Part shown: piece by piece, positions 16,779-25,980 of the stretch
Position numbering within the stretch: position 1 is the stretch's first letter
Layout of the letters: every line of letters begins with the position of its first letter
NCBI GenBank assembly: GCA_963798805.1
Contig: CAWCVC010000012.1
Location: forward strand, 1-45,336
Length of the DNA: 45,336 bases
Origin: CAVZCK01 sp963798805
GTDB taxonomy: Bacteria; Pseudomonadota; Alphaproteobacteria; Rhizobiales; Rhodomicrobiaceae
Direction of reading: 5' to 3'
Translations under genes and position numbers: made by a program
The notes under the pieces: model-generated
The model's database searches: none
The model's input: the letters and a program-made list of their open reading frames with translations, nothing else
Told to the model about the DNA's origin: nothing

Positions 16779-18173
16779 TCATATTGGCAAAACGACACAA
16801 GCACGAAGACCACCTTCGGGCCGGTTCGAAAGTCGAAGCTGGCCGCCGTGGCCCTGGACCACAGACAGGGCGATCGCGAGCCCAAGACCGATGCCGCCGG
16901 TGTCGCGGCTTCTTGAGTCTTCGACGCGATAGAACGGCTCAAGCACACGCCCGAGTTCGGCTTCGGGAATGCCGGGTCCGTCGTCATCGATGGTGATCTC
17001 AACGGCCTGGGGCGTGGAACGGATCGTCGCTCGCGCCCGCTTGCCGTATTTCACCGCATTATCAAGCAGGTTGGTGAGCGCGCGTTTCAACGCCGCCGGC
17101 TGGCACTCGTAGATGACGGGCTGTGCCGGCTCCATGCTGACGGGAGCGCCAGTGTCGACGGCATCGTCGATCACGCTGCCGAGCAGCGCCGTAAGATCCG
17201 TTCGCCGACGCGGCTCGGTCGCTGCTTCATCCCGCGCGAACCGCAGCGTTTCGGCGACCATGGCATCTATCTCGGCGATGATGGCCAGCGTCTTTTCTCG
17301 CTCGGCCGCATCCCCGACATTTTCCGCGCGCAGCCGTAGGAGCGTCAGCGGAGTCCGCAAGTCATGAGAGATGGCAGCAAGCATGCGCGTTCGATCTTCC
17401 AGGAGGCTACGCAGCCGCGCCTGCATCGTATTGAACGCCCGCGAGGCCTGCCGCATCTCGATTGTCCCCGTCTCGGGCAATGGAGGAGCATTCAAGTCAT
17501 TGCCGAGCCGCTCGGCTGCGGCCGAAAGCGAGGCAAGCGGGGTGGTGACGCGGCGCACAACCCAGACCGAGAGGCCAAGAAGGATGGTGGCCATAAGCGC
17601 CATCGAGACAAGAAACCGTCGCGAGACGGCCGGCCCAGTTGCCGGCACCGCCGTGGCGAATGAAAGCCAATGCCCATCCAGCAGTGGCACGGCGACCTGC
17701 AGATCGCGGAAACCTCCGAAGGGCCCGAAGGCGCCGAAGCCATGCATCATCGGACCGCGTCCCATCATCGGATGCCAGCCTCCGAATGTTGAGTCTGCCG
17801 GTGTGACCGAAACGCGAGGTTGTCGGGTGGTCCCGAGGGATAATTGGTCAACCAAGAAGTCCCTGATCGCGCGCGCGATCGGCCCGTCATCCTCGGCAGG
17901 CGCGACCGCCGCCGGCTCGGTCGAGAGCGAGACACGGAATGTCGGATCGCTCAATGCCGCGACAATCGGCTCCCGCCTCTCGCGCGGCGCATCCTGGACC
18001 AGGCGGGTGAGATTGGCGATCCTCTGCGCCGTTGCAAATCCGCCAACGGCGCGCACCGCCTGTTCACGGTCGGTGCTGTAGATCAGCGATCCCACCGAAT
18101 GGGATAAGAGCAAGCCCGCGAGCAGGATCAGAAGGGTCTGGCCAAACAAGCTCTGAGGAAGAAACCGCCTCAT
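16779..18173 (-). CDS. Sensor histidine kinase with Met/His-rich periplasmic loop
   Basis: A 464-residue membrane kinase of an OmpR-type two-component system. Helices lie at about 10-30 and 188-207, with a periplasmic loop between them. HAMP runs from about 208 to 260. The dimerisation domain has the phosphoacceptor His270 in AAISHDLRTPLT, and the ATP site has DDGPGIPEAE and GGIGLGLAI. The loop at 132-155 is rich in Met, His, Gly and Phe (HPMMGRGPMMHGFGAFG), resembling the neighbouring periplasmic protein at 19205 and suggesting metal sensing. The ATG at 18173 overlaps the regulator's stop as ATGA, so I prefer it to the longer frame from 18215. Confidence 0.93.
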   Translation of the reverse strand: MRRFLPQSLFGQTLLILLAGLLLSHSVGSLIYSTDREQAVRAVGGFATAQRIANLTRLVQDAPRERREPIVAALSDPTFRVSLSTEPAAVAPAEDDGPIARAIRDFLVDQLSLGTTRQPRVSVTPADSTFGGWHPMMGRGPMMHGFGAFGPFGGFRDLQVAVPLLDGHWLSFATAVPATGPAVSRRFLVSMALMATILLGLSVWVVRRVTTPLASLSAAAERLGNDLNAPPLPETGTIEMRQASRAFNTMQARLRSLLEDRTRMLAAISHDLRTPLTLLRLRAENVGDAAEREKTLAIIAEIDAMVAETLRFARDEAATEPRRRTDLTALLGSVIDDAVDTGAPVSMEPAQPVIYECQPAALKRALTNLLDNAVKYGKRARATIRSTPQAVEITIDDDGPGIPEAELGRVLEPFYRVEDSRSRDTGGIGLGLAIALSVVQGHGGQLRLSNRPEGGLRACVVLPI

Positions 18174-18973
18174 TCGTGGCTTACCGCCGGCGTGAACAGA
18201 TAGCCGCCGCCCCACACCGTTTTGATCAGCTTCGGATCGCCGGGGTCGCGCTCAAGCTTCTTGCGCAGGCGGCTCACCTGCGTATCAATGCTACGGTCGA
18301 GAGCAACGGAACTGCGACCGCGAGCCAGGTCGAGAAGCTGGTCACGGTTGAGCACCCGCTGGGGCCGCTCGACGAGGGCGATCAGCAGGTCGTATTCTCC
18401 GGTGCTGAGAGGCAACGTGACGCCATCCTCCCTGAGCAGTTCCCGTGCGCCGGTATCCAGCACCCAGGCGTCGAAGCGGTAGCGCGTGGGGCGCTGAGCG
18501 GAATGCTTTGCGGCTTCTCTTTCGGGACAGCGGCGGAGCACGGCCTTGATTCGGGCGATCAGTTCCCGGCTGCCGAAAGGTTTGGCCAGATAGTCATCCG
18601 CTCCCATCTCAAGCCCGATGACCCGATCGACCTCCTCGCCCTTGGCGGTCAGCATGATGATCGGGATATTCAACTCAGCGCGCAGAGCGCGGCAGAGCGC
18701 GAGTCCATCTTCTCCCGGCAGCATCAGATCGAGCAGAATAAGGTCGATCCGGCTATCCGCCAGCATATTGCGCATGGTGCGGCCGTCCGCCGCCGTGCTG
18801 ACGCGGAATCCCTCCTTGCTTAGCGCATGCGAAACAAGATCGCGAATGCCACGGTGATCATCCACGATCAGGATATGCGACGCACCTTGCGTTCCGTGAC
18901 TACAGACCAATGCGTCAAACTCGTTGTTCGAATGTTTCCGTGATTGGTGGCTTCCATCAAATGATCGCGGCAA
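18170..18973 (-). CDS. OmpR-family response regulator
   Basis: A two-domain transcription factor. Receiver domain: acidic pocket IVDDH, phosphorylated Asp82 in LLDLMLPGEDG, the switch Thr in IIMLTAKGEE and Lys in YLAKPFGS. The C-terminal winged helix ends in SRLRKKLERDPGDPKLIKTV and GGGYLF. The start is uncertain: the frame opens at a TTG (18973) with no clear ribosome site, another TTG lies at 18910, and a TTGACA at 18986-18981 may be the -35 box. It is co-transcribed with the kinase. Probable targets are the divergent gene at 19205 and perhaps the exporter operon. Confidence 0.92.
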   Translation of the reverse strand: MPRSFDGSHQSRKHSNNEFDALVCSHGTQGASHILIVDDHRGIRDLVSHALSKEGFRVSTAADGRTMRNMLADSRIDLILLDLMLPGEDGLALCRALRAELNIPIIMLTAKGEEVDRVIGLEMGADDYLAKPFGSRELIARIKAVLRRCPEREAAKHSAQRPTRYRFDAWVLDTGARELLREDGVTLPLSTGEYDLLIALVERPQRVLNRDQLLDLARGRSSVALDRSIDTQVSRLRKKLERDPGDPKLIKTVWGGGYLFTPAVSHE

Positions 18974-19107
18974 AGATTTTTGTCAAGAACACAGGCCAAA
19001 AACTCTCGGACTGCCATAAGCTTAACCAAGAACTCTTTCTCAATCCGCTTGGGCATCATCATGTAAAAAAGATAATTGCCGTTGCGGGTAATCCTAGATG
19101 CCGTGCC

Positions 19108-19122
19108 TGACACACTTTGTCA
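19108..19122. promoter_or_regulatory. Inverted repeat in the promoter of the Met/His-rich protein gene
   Basis: TGACA-N5-TGTCA is a perfect inverted repeat 83 bases upstream of the ATG at 19205, in the divergent interval with the response regulator. A regulator site is plausible; OmpR-type proteins more often use direct repeats, so the binder is uncertain. Confidence 0.4.
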
Positions 19123-19204
19123 CAAAAAGCCGGGCGGCTGAAAAACATCGGTGAAATCCGACCAATCCAATGACGTCAGCAACGGGTTTGCTGTTGCCTA
19201 AGCA

Positions 19205-19897
19205 TTGGAGACAGCCATGAAGAAGAAAGTCTTGCTGATCGGCGGCGTCGCAGCCGCCGCTATGTTGGCGGGTGCATTCGCGTTGGCGCAAATGCGCCCT
19301 CACGGCCCGGGAGCGTTCGGACCGCCGTTCATGCACGGCATGGGTTTCGGTGGCGCAGGCCCGGCTGGTATGGGCCGCGGAATGGGGCCGGGCATGATGG
19401 GAATGGGTCATGACTCCGCAACCATGGGGCAACTACGCGACATCCACGCGTTGCTCGCCAATCACGACCGCATCAAGCGCACCGTTACAAACCTGCCCAA
19501 CGGCATTCGTACGGTCACAGAGTTGGACGATCCCCAGATCGCGGCGCTGATCAAGACTCACGTCGCGGCTATGGGTAAACGTGTCCGCGCCGGAGACGAT
19601 CCGGGCTTGCCAATCGAGAGCCCCGCATTGCACTCAATCTTCCGGGATAAGGATAAGATCAACACGACCTACGAGACGACTGAGAACGGGATCGTCGTTA
19701 TTCAAACGTCGGATGACTCGACAACCGTCGCCGAACTGCAGAAACATGCCTCAGAAGTGACCGATCTCGTCAAGGGCGGCATGATGGCCCTCCATACCGC
19801 CATGATGCGGAACAACATCGGCATGATCGGTGGCATGATGCGCGGGCCGATGATGCATGGCGGGCCAGACGATCACATGGCGCCGAACGCGCGCTAG
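19205..19897 (+). CDS. Met/His/Gly-rich secreted protein, probable periplasmic metal-binding
   Basis: A 230-residue protein with a signal peptide (MKKKVLLIGGVAAAAMLAGAF, cleavage near ALAQ). The first part of the mature protein is dense in Met, Gly and His (FMHGMGFGG, GMGPGMMGMGH), and a second cluster closes it (MIGGMMRGPMMHGG, DDHM). Such Met/His arrays bind Cu(I), Ag(I) or similar. The central part has a regular alpha/beta pattern that I do not recognise. It is divergent from the two-component genes and precedes a cytochrome, so it may be part of the same metal or redox stress response. Function is inferred from composition and context. Confidence 0.8.
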   Translation: METAMKKKVLLIGGVAAAAMLAGAFALAQMRPHGPGAFGPPFMHGMGFGGAGPAGMGRGMGPGMMGMGHDSATMGQLRDIHALLANHDRIKRTVTNLPNGIRTVTELDDPQIAALIKTHVAAMGKRVRAGDDPGLPIESPALHSIFRDKDKINTTYETTENGIVVIQTSDDSTTVAELQKHASEVTDLVKGGMMALHTAMMRNNIGMIGGMMRGPMMHGGPDDHMAPNAR

Positions 19898-19905
19898 ACA
19901 ATTCG

Positions 19906-19926
19906 CCGCCGGGCTCTGCCCGGCGG
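19906..19926 (+). terminator. GC-rich hairpin after the Met/His-rich gene
   Basis: Arms CCGCCGGGC (19906-19914) and GCCCGGCGG (19918-19926) pair perfectly around a TCT loop, 9 bases after the stop. No T-run follows, so this is either a weak terminator or a message-stabilising hairpin that lowers expression of the cytochrome gene. Confidence 0.55.
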
Positions 19927-19986
19927 TGCATCGATGAAACTCAGCCATGGACGTGCGAAAAAAGCTGATTCAAACGGAAAGATCCG

Positions 19987-20430
19987 ATGCGATTTTTGAC
20001 TGGAATGATGGCGGCAGTCTTGCTGACCGCGATGACCGGCGCCGGCCGGGCCCAAGACGCACGCGCGCTGGTGCGTCTGCCGGAGCCCATGCAAGAGCAC
20101 ATGCTCGGCAATATGCGTGATCACCTCGCCACTTTGAATGACATCATCGGAATGGTTGCCGACGGCAAGTACGATGACGCAGCAAAGCTTGCTGAGCAAC
20201 GGCTTGGAATGAGTTCGCTCGGCCTTCACGGCGCGGCTCATATGGCGCCGTTCATGCCACAACCGATGCAGGACCTCGGAACCAGCATGCACCATGCGGC
20301 CAGTCGCTTAGCCATCATCCTGCAGGACAGCTCGGTCTCGCCGTCCGATACGATGCGCGATGTCGATCGGGCCCTTCACGAGGTGATGACCACCTGCACG
20401 GCCTGCCACGCAAACTACCGAATCCGCTGA
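19987..20430 (+). CDS. Small secreted monohaem cytochrome c (cytochrome c'-like)
   Basis: A 147-residue periplasmic protein. A signal peptide ends near residue 22 (GAGRA-QD). The haem site TCTACHANYR lies at the very C-terminus (Cys137, Cys140, His141), which is the layout of four-helix cytochromes c'. The middle is helical (MRDHLATLNDIIGMVADGKYDDAAKLAE). Cytochromes of this type bind NO or serve in electron transfer, which would suit the FixK-like boxes nearby. It also has many Met and His residues (HGAAHMAPFMPQPM). Family is inferred from motif position and length. Confidence 0.82.
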   Translation: MRFLTGMMAAVLLTAMTGAGRAQDARALVRLPEPMQEHMLGNMRDHLATLNDIIGMVADGKYDDAAKLAEQRLGMSSLGLHGAAHMAPFMPQPMQDLGTSMHHAASRLAIILQDSSVSPSDTMRDVDRALHEVMTTCTACHANYRIR

Positions 20431-21024
20431 CCGCTAAGTGGTAAAGCCCGAAATCGCCGCCCTTGGGGGTATGATGCCTCGGGTTTTAGCAAGTTTATCG
20501 CTTCTCGAATTGACGATGATGTTGCCAAAATAGTCTTGAGCGAACACCAACGGCATTGGATGCAGGCGGCCGACTGCCAGAATTGAGGCCCCCTCTGGTC
20601 TAATCTGAACGTCCGCTTTGGCAGGACCCTCTCGACCCGGCCGTGCCTGTTCAACTTCTGTTCTTGTGAAGGGTTTCCGATGCCGGCCCGTCGCTGGCGT
20701 GGCCACGAGTCCTGGGGGGCGGCGTTGGAAAGCCTCCAGGGAAAGAACCCGCGGGACGTTTGGCTGAGTGCGCGCCGCAAGCGCTATGGAGATTTCGGCA
20801 TTGCCTTCGTCATTGGAACGCCCTCCTGACATCGCTGAGCGAGAAGCGCCGCCGGATGACGGGCGTCATCTGGCTTGATGGAGAGCGTCGGCGCCCGCCC
20901 AGATCGCGCTTCCGCAGCCTTGATCGGAGCATTTTCGCCGCGATCCGGCAAGCGCCGGCGGTGCCGGTTGACGACCAGCGACACGGGCGGACGGCATTTC
21001 CGATGGGGATGGATGCGCCGCCGG
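20431..21024. other. Gap between cytochrome gene and IS91-type element
   Basis: About 590 bases. Frames on either strand show no family match and no good start. A hairpin GATGAC-GGGC-GTCATC at 20855-20870 could belong to the end of the IS91-type element (which uses hairpin ends), but I cannot fix the boundary. Confidence 0.4.
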
Positions 21025-22206
21025 TCATGACGTATCGATCCTGATTACGGCGGAGGCTGGCGAGGCGCGGGCGCTCGGCATGGCGCCGGGCTGGAAGACC
21101 TCGATGATGCGCATCCGACCACCGCAACACGGGCATAGCTGCGTGTGCGCCTCGGGCGTTGCTGCCGCGGGCGCCGCCATGCCCAGCAATTCGCGCATCC
21201 TGGCGCGGTTGCCGCCGGCGAGCAGTCCGTAATGGCGGATGCGATGCAGGCCCTTGGGCAGCACGTGCATCAGAAAGCGGCGGATGAACTCATGCGTTGC
21301 CAGCGTCATGGTAGTGTATCGGCCTGGTCCCTCGACCCGGTAGTCCTTGACCTTGAAGGTAACGCCACGGTCGTCGGCCCCGAGCAGGCGCCGGTTGGAG
21401 ATGGCGACGCGGTGGGTGTAGCGCGCCAGATAGGACAGCACCGCCTTTGGGCCGCCAAGGGGACGCTTGCTGTAGACGAACCACCTTGTCTTGCGCAGCG
21501 GCGCCAGGAAGGCGGCGAACGCCTTGGCATTGGCGAGAGCTGCGTGGGCTCCGAAGAAGGCGAGCTTGCCGGCCGCATGCGCCGCCTTGAGCTTATGGAG
21601 CATCAGCCCCCGGAACAGTTTGGCAAGCACGCGAACGGGCAGGAAGAAATTGGGCTTACGCCGGATCCAGCGCGTCCCGTCCAGGCTGATGCCACCGCCC
21701 GGCACGATCATGTGCACATGCGGGTGATGCGTCATCGCCGAGCCCCATGTGTGCAAGACCGACGTGATGCCGATGCGGGCGCCCAGATGCTTTGGGTCGG
21801 CGGCAATCCTAAGCAGAGTCTCGGACGATGCCTTGAACAGCATGGCGTAGATCACCGCCTTGTTCTGGTAGGCAATCTCGGCGATGGCCGCCGGCAAGGT
21901 GAATACCACATGGAAGTACGGGACCGGGAGCAGCTCGGCTGCCCGTTCCGCAAGCCATTCCCGCGCCGCCGCGCCCTGGCATTTAGGGCAGCTGCGGTTG
22001 CGGCAGCTATTATAGGCGATGACCGTGTGGCCGCAGGCGCCGTTCTCGCAGCGCGCAACATGCCCGCCGAGCACTGCCGTGCGACAGCTCTCGATCGCAC
22101 TCATCGCCTTCAGCTGGCCGAGGCTCACATGGCCGCGATTGGCCTGGCGCCACGCGGCACCATGGTCGCGGAAGATCTCCGCGACCTCCAAGAATGAACG
22201 CCCCAT
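21025..22206 (-). CDS. IS91-family transposase (HUH/Y2 type)
   Basis: A 393-residue rolling-circle transposase. The N-terminal zinc finger is visible as CENGACGH and CRNRSCPKCQG, the HUH motif as HPHVHMIVPGGG near 170, and the downstream nickase region includes YLARYTHRVAISNRRL. The C-terminus has a second Cys pair (CPCCGGRM). IS91 elements transpose by single-strand nicking without duplicating the target and can carry adjacent genes. It is read together with an upstream tyrosine recombinase 13 bases away, an arrangement known from a subset of IS91 elements. Confidence 0.95.
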   Translation of the reverse strand: MGRSFLEVAEIFRDHGAAWRQANRGHVSLGQLKAMSAIESCRTAVLGGHVARCENGACGHTVIAYNSCRNRSCPKCQGAAAREWLAERAAELLPVPYFHVVFTLPAAIAEIAYQNKAVIYAMLFKASSETLLRIAADPKHLGARIGITSVLHTWGSAMTHHPHVHMIVPGGGISLDGTRWIRRKPNFFLPVRVLAKLFRGLMLHKLKAAHAAGKLAFFGAHAALANAKAFAAFLAPLRKTRWFVYSKRPLGGPKAVLSYLARYTHRVAISNRRLLGADDRGVTFKVKDYRVEGPGRYTTMTLATHEFIRRFLMHVLPKGLHRIRHYGLLAGGNRARMRELLGMAAPAAATPEAHTQLCPCCGGRMRIIEVFQPGAMPSARASPASAVIRIDTS

Positions 22207-22219
22207 GGTCGCCGGGCGC

Positions 22220-23095
22220 TCAGCTCGGCGACTGGTCCCCGGACAACTTCAATCGATCGAGCGGACTTGTCACGGTGCGCAGCACGTTGGTGGCGACATG
22301 GGTGTACCGAGCTGTCGTGTCCAACTTGGCATGTCCGAGCAAAACTTGGATAACGCGCACGTCGGTGTTGCTCTCCAGCAAATGCGTGGCGAAGGAATGC
22401 CTGAGCGTGTGCGGCGTCACCCACGAGCCCAGCCCCGCCGCCTGTGCCGCCATGTGGCAGACGCGATTGAGCTGGCGCGTGGTGAGCGGCAGCAGCGGAT
22501 CGCGCCCCGGAAACAACCAGCCGCGCGATCTGCATTGCAGCCACCAGGCGCGCAACAGCTCCAGGAGCTGTCCGGAGAGCATGGCGTGGCGATCCTTGCG
22601 GCCCTTGCCCATCTCAACCCGGATCAGCATGCGCTCGGAATCGATGTCGCTGACGCGCAGCATCACGATCTCGCCGCCGCGCAAGCCGGCGCCATAGGCA
22701 ATGCTCAACGCCGCCTTGTATTTGAGCCCCGGGCCCGGTGCGGCCTCGAGCAGCCGGGCAACCTCATCGGGGGAGAGCACGCGCGGCAGCTTGCGCGGAT
22801 AATGCGTGCGCGCCAGTTGGTGGGTGAGATCGGCGCGGCCGAGCGTGATGGTGAAGAAAAAGCGCAAACCCGAAGCCTGGCTGTTCAGCTTCGAGGGCTG
22901 GGCACCTTGCTGGACCTGACGCAGCTGGAACTGCCTGAGATCGTCCCCGGTCACCGTGTCGGGCGAACGCCCGAGAAACTCGGCAAGTGCCTCAACGTGG
23001 CGGATATAGTTGTTCTTGGTATTGTCGCTGAACGAGCGAACGGTCATGTCCTCAATCATGCGGCGGCGAAGATCGCTGATGGGCTTGTTACTCAT
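22220..23095 (-). CDS. Tyrosine recombinase associated with the IS91-type element
   Basis: A phage-type integrase of 291 residues from the ATG at 23095 (MSNKPISDLRRRM), preferred to the upstream frame start at 23131. SAM-like N-terminal domain at about 15-100, then a catalytic domain with Arg in GAGLRGGEIVML, His-x-x-Arg in HTLRHSFATHLLE, and HAKLDTTARYTHV carrying the late His and nucleophile Tyr. All catalytic residues are present. Its pairing with the IS91 transposase suggests that it resolves or helps integrate the element. The remaining 3' part (DRLKLSG) is like XerD-type recombinases. Confidence 0.92.
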   Translation of the reverse strand: MSNKPISDLRRRMIEDMTVRSFSDNTKNNYIRHVEALAEFLGRSPDTVTGDDLRQFQLRQVQQGAQPSKLNSQASGLRFFFTITLGRADLTHQLARTHYPRKLPRVLSPDEVARLLEAAPGPGLKYKAALSIAYGAGLRGGEIVMLRVSDIDSERMLIRVEMGKGRKDRHAMLSGQLLELLRAWWLQCRSRGWLFPGRDPLLPLTTRQLNRVCHMAAQAAGLGSWVTPHTLRHSFATHLLESNTDVRVIQVLLGHAKLDTTARYTHVATNVLRTVTSPLDRLKLSGDQSPS

Positions 23096-23131
23096 GGCAC
23101 GCTCCTGAGGTAAAGGTTCGAAACCCCTCAA

Positions 23132-23513
23132 TCCTCAGGCCGCAATGCCCGGATACATTGCGCGATCTCTATCAGTTCAAGCCGCACCCTGTCCCTGCGG
23201 TACGGCCCCCGCGCCGCGCGCGCTCCCGCAAGCGGGTCGTCGTTCCTTGGCCCAAGCCGGTCGCCGCTGGAGTTGAAGCGCCACGGTGAAAAACACCGCA
23301 GTCTCGCCGTCAAATGCAAGAACGTAGGACGAGGAGAAATGGACCGGAACTCTCCGAACGAAGACGAATACGGAACAAAACTTAGAATCGGACGACATGC
23401 AGAACATGCAACCGCGCTGTAACCCAGCTCAATTGCTGCTAACGCGCGGCGTATGCGCCTATTAATATCCACCTTAGTCCCCTAAGCCGACTATCCAGCG
23501 CGGAATGCCGGCT
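23132..23513. other. Gap without recognised gene
   Basis: About 380 bases; a 114-codon minus frame here has no family features. It probably includes the upstream end of the IS91-type element, whose terminus I could not identify. Confidence 0.35.
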
Positions 23514-25352
23514 TTACTCGTGCGGTCGCGCCGCTCCAGCTCTCGGGGCGAGTGCCCCATCCAACAGAAAATGCTTGGCGAACGCCGCAGCTGCACTAGC
23601 TGCATACTTGTGCCACCTGTCATCTTTGGTAGAACTTCCCTCGTCGCAGATACCTCGAACGACGAGATGCCGCACTCGCTCATCGCTCTGCGAAATGGCA
23701 CGGCTGAAACCATAGTCTTCCATGGCAATTGCGATGATCTTCCGATGTCCGGATGCGATTTCGTTCCGCACCGCCTCGTCGGCAATGACTTTCTCACCTG
23801 AAGCAATTACGCCCTGATGGATCTTGGGTTTGCTCTCGCTGCCGTCGGGGCGCTCCACCCCGACTTCCCCATCCCAGCCGTTCAGCCCGGTAAAGTGATT
23901 TAAGAATCCAGCGTCGGCTTGCATCATCTCGGGCTGAGGTTTGGTGCCTTGCGGGGTGACCTTGCCGTGCTCGTAATACCAGACGCTTTTGCCCACCACG
24001 ACATCGCCCAGTTGCACCTTTTCCGGATCAGTAGACGCCGCGATCCCAACCAACAAGGCCGTGCGAGGCTTCCAGTTGTGGAGCACATCCTTGGTCAGAG
24101 TGGCGGCTTCGACTTGCCCCATGTCGGCCGGCTGGGCAACGACCACTTCAAGCGCAGAACCATCTTCCAGGGATAGTTGGCCGCGCCAGTACCATCGCCC
24201 GGCCCTCCTGGTCCGATGGAGTTTACCGAATCCGAACGCCTCGCAAACCGCCCTCCGCTCCACATCAATGGCGGTTAGTATGGCTACGTCTATGGCATCG
24301 GCGGGCTCTTCTCGGTGTCCGAGGATCATTGGTGGCAACCCCATGTTCTGCTCTTTACTGATGGCGATAAGGGCCGCGCCCGTGTATCGGTCGACGATGA
24401 ACCAATGCAGGCTTTGGGCGCTATTTTCCAGATCGTCGTCGTTCAAGCGAATGGCACCAAGCAGCCCGCGCGTGTTGGCCTCATTCCACTTCCCAATGGC
24501 GATTCTGATCCCGACGCGAAAGAGAATCGAGACCATCGCCACCAAGCCGTCGACAGCGTTAACCACCGCGCTTTCCTTGCGGGCAGATCGCACTGGCCTC
24601 GACGACGTGTCCAGCGCCCGTAGCTGGTCGTAGGCACGGACCGAGAGGAGACTCCACAGGTGCCGCTCTGTCGCTGTCAGACGTTCGTGAAAGCTCGCTT
24701 CGGAGATGTCCTCGTCTGTAAAATAGAAAAAATGGAGCTCTGCATTGTTCCGCTCGACGATTTCAAGACCTAGGTTAAATCCGTTCCATGTTGTGAAGTA
24801 ATTTACGAAGGTCTGGCAGATCTCCAATATTATCGGGGTGTTGCCACCACTGACGGAGACTTTCTTGATGGGGGTCTGAAACCGATACTTGATGCATCCT
24901 GATCCGATCTCGACCTTGCCCAACCTAGCGAAGTGCGTGAGGCGCTCTCGAGAGGCTTGGTCAATGTTATTGAAGTTGACGTTTTTGAAGCGGATTAATC
25001 CGGCCGGCACCTCCTTAAAGCTGAATTGAACGTCGTGGCTGAACATCTTCTGTTGCGGGTCCGTACTCTCGAACCTGAGGACCGACTCTGCTGCTACCTC
25101 GATCCGATTGAACTCGACGGCGCTCCCGCGATACCGGGCGGAAGATCTGATAGTGCCAAACGATGTATCGATAAATTCGGCGTCGCCCGCAAAAGAAACA
25201 TCGCTGAATATGACTTGGCAGTGGAAGCGGGCGCTCTTGAAGTCTGCGGGCTCCTCAAATCGCGTGCGCCGAAACTCCACCGTTGAACTCGTCGCCGAGT
25301 TCAAAGGTCGCGTCCGAAAAATCGGTGATCGCGTCAAACCGCGAGTCCTCAA
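23514..25352 (-). pseudogene. Downstream part of a frameshifted pentapeptide-repeat/nucleoside-phosphorylase protein
   Basis: About 590 residues from the frameshift onward. After more pentapeptide-like repeats (FKSARF, FSDVSF, IDTSF) comes an unrecognised alpha/beta region at about 135-230 (GCIKYRFQTP, NGFNLGLEIVE, LHFFYFTDEDISEASFHERL). A hydrophobic stretch at about 268-287 may be a membrane helix. From about 353 to 600 lies a nucleoside phosphorylase/MTA-SAH nucleosidase-like domain: VAILTAIDVERRAV, LLVGIAAS, QLGDVVVG, IAMEDYGFSRA and RGICDEGSS. In prokaryotic conflict systems such domains act as nucleotide-depleting effectors. The domain itself is intact. Separated from its N-terminus by a frameshift near 25285; with a repaired frame the protein would be about 820 residues. 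Confidence 0.82.
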
Positions 25353-25950
25353 ACTTTACCACATGCCCGTCCGCCGTTCCGGCGAACCTCGCCTTGGCAA
25401 AGGAAGCGTAGCTCACCAGCTCGACCTTCGTGAAAAGAACGCGCCGCTGGAACTCCGCCCTGCTGAAGTCTAGGCTTTGGAAACGGGCATTGGTAACCTT
25501 CAGGTCGCCCGCGAAGGTTGCTCCACGAAAGTTTGCGCCACTGGTAAAATCGATGGCGTCAAGCGTGAGTGCGTCGAGAAAAGACGCTGCGGTGAAGTAC
25601 GCCGACTGGTGAAAGACCTCATCTGCGATGTGGAGCTGATGCGGCCCAGAGCCGTCCGCCGCTCCACCTCCAACGAAAACAAACTCCGCAAAGTCGTAGT
25701 ACTTAGCTTCCGCGTCGGCCGCGAGCAGCCTCACGAGCTGGCGGAAGTGCCCTTCGAAATCGTTGTTCCGCTTCCACGCAACTTCCCGGCTGTGAAAGAT
25801 GCAGTCGCCCCGGTCGTCCACCGGCAACGTCGGCACGATACTACGCGCCGCTGTCGACCGCGCCCTCTCGTAGAACTCCGGGTACGGGCATCGTCCGCCC
25901 ATCGTCGGGGGCATCTGCTTGTAATTTGCGGCATATACGTGGTTGCACAT
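25255..25950 (-). pseudogene. N-terminal part of the same frameshifted pentapeptide-repeat protein
   Basis: Starts with MCNHVYAANY at 25950 (an earlier in-frame ATG is at 25980). A Cys/His set (Cys2, His4, Cys21, Cys50, His53 in GDCIFHS) looks like a zinc site, as in other pentapeptide proteins of this type. A helical stretch follows, then Phe-rich pentapeptide repeats (FLDAL, IDFTSGANF, ATFAG, LDFSRAEF, FEDSRFDAITDF). The frame ends at 25255 while the downstream frame continues the same repeat. The Phe spacing alternates 5 and 6 residues across the joint, which suggests two lost bases (or one gained) near 25280-25295. A sequencing error or programmed frameshift is possible. Confidence 0.78.
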
Positions 25951-25980
25951 GTTTGGAATCTTGTCCGGTGAAAACAGCAA

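Noticed and set aside
20434..20832. 132-codon minus-strand ORF after the cytochrome gene
   Set aside because: No domain or membrane pattern, weak start, located in an IS-adjacent gap.
23128..23472. 114-codon ORF between the recombinase and the pentapeptide gene
   Set aside because: No family features; probably non-coding end of the IS91-type element.
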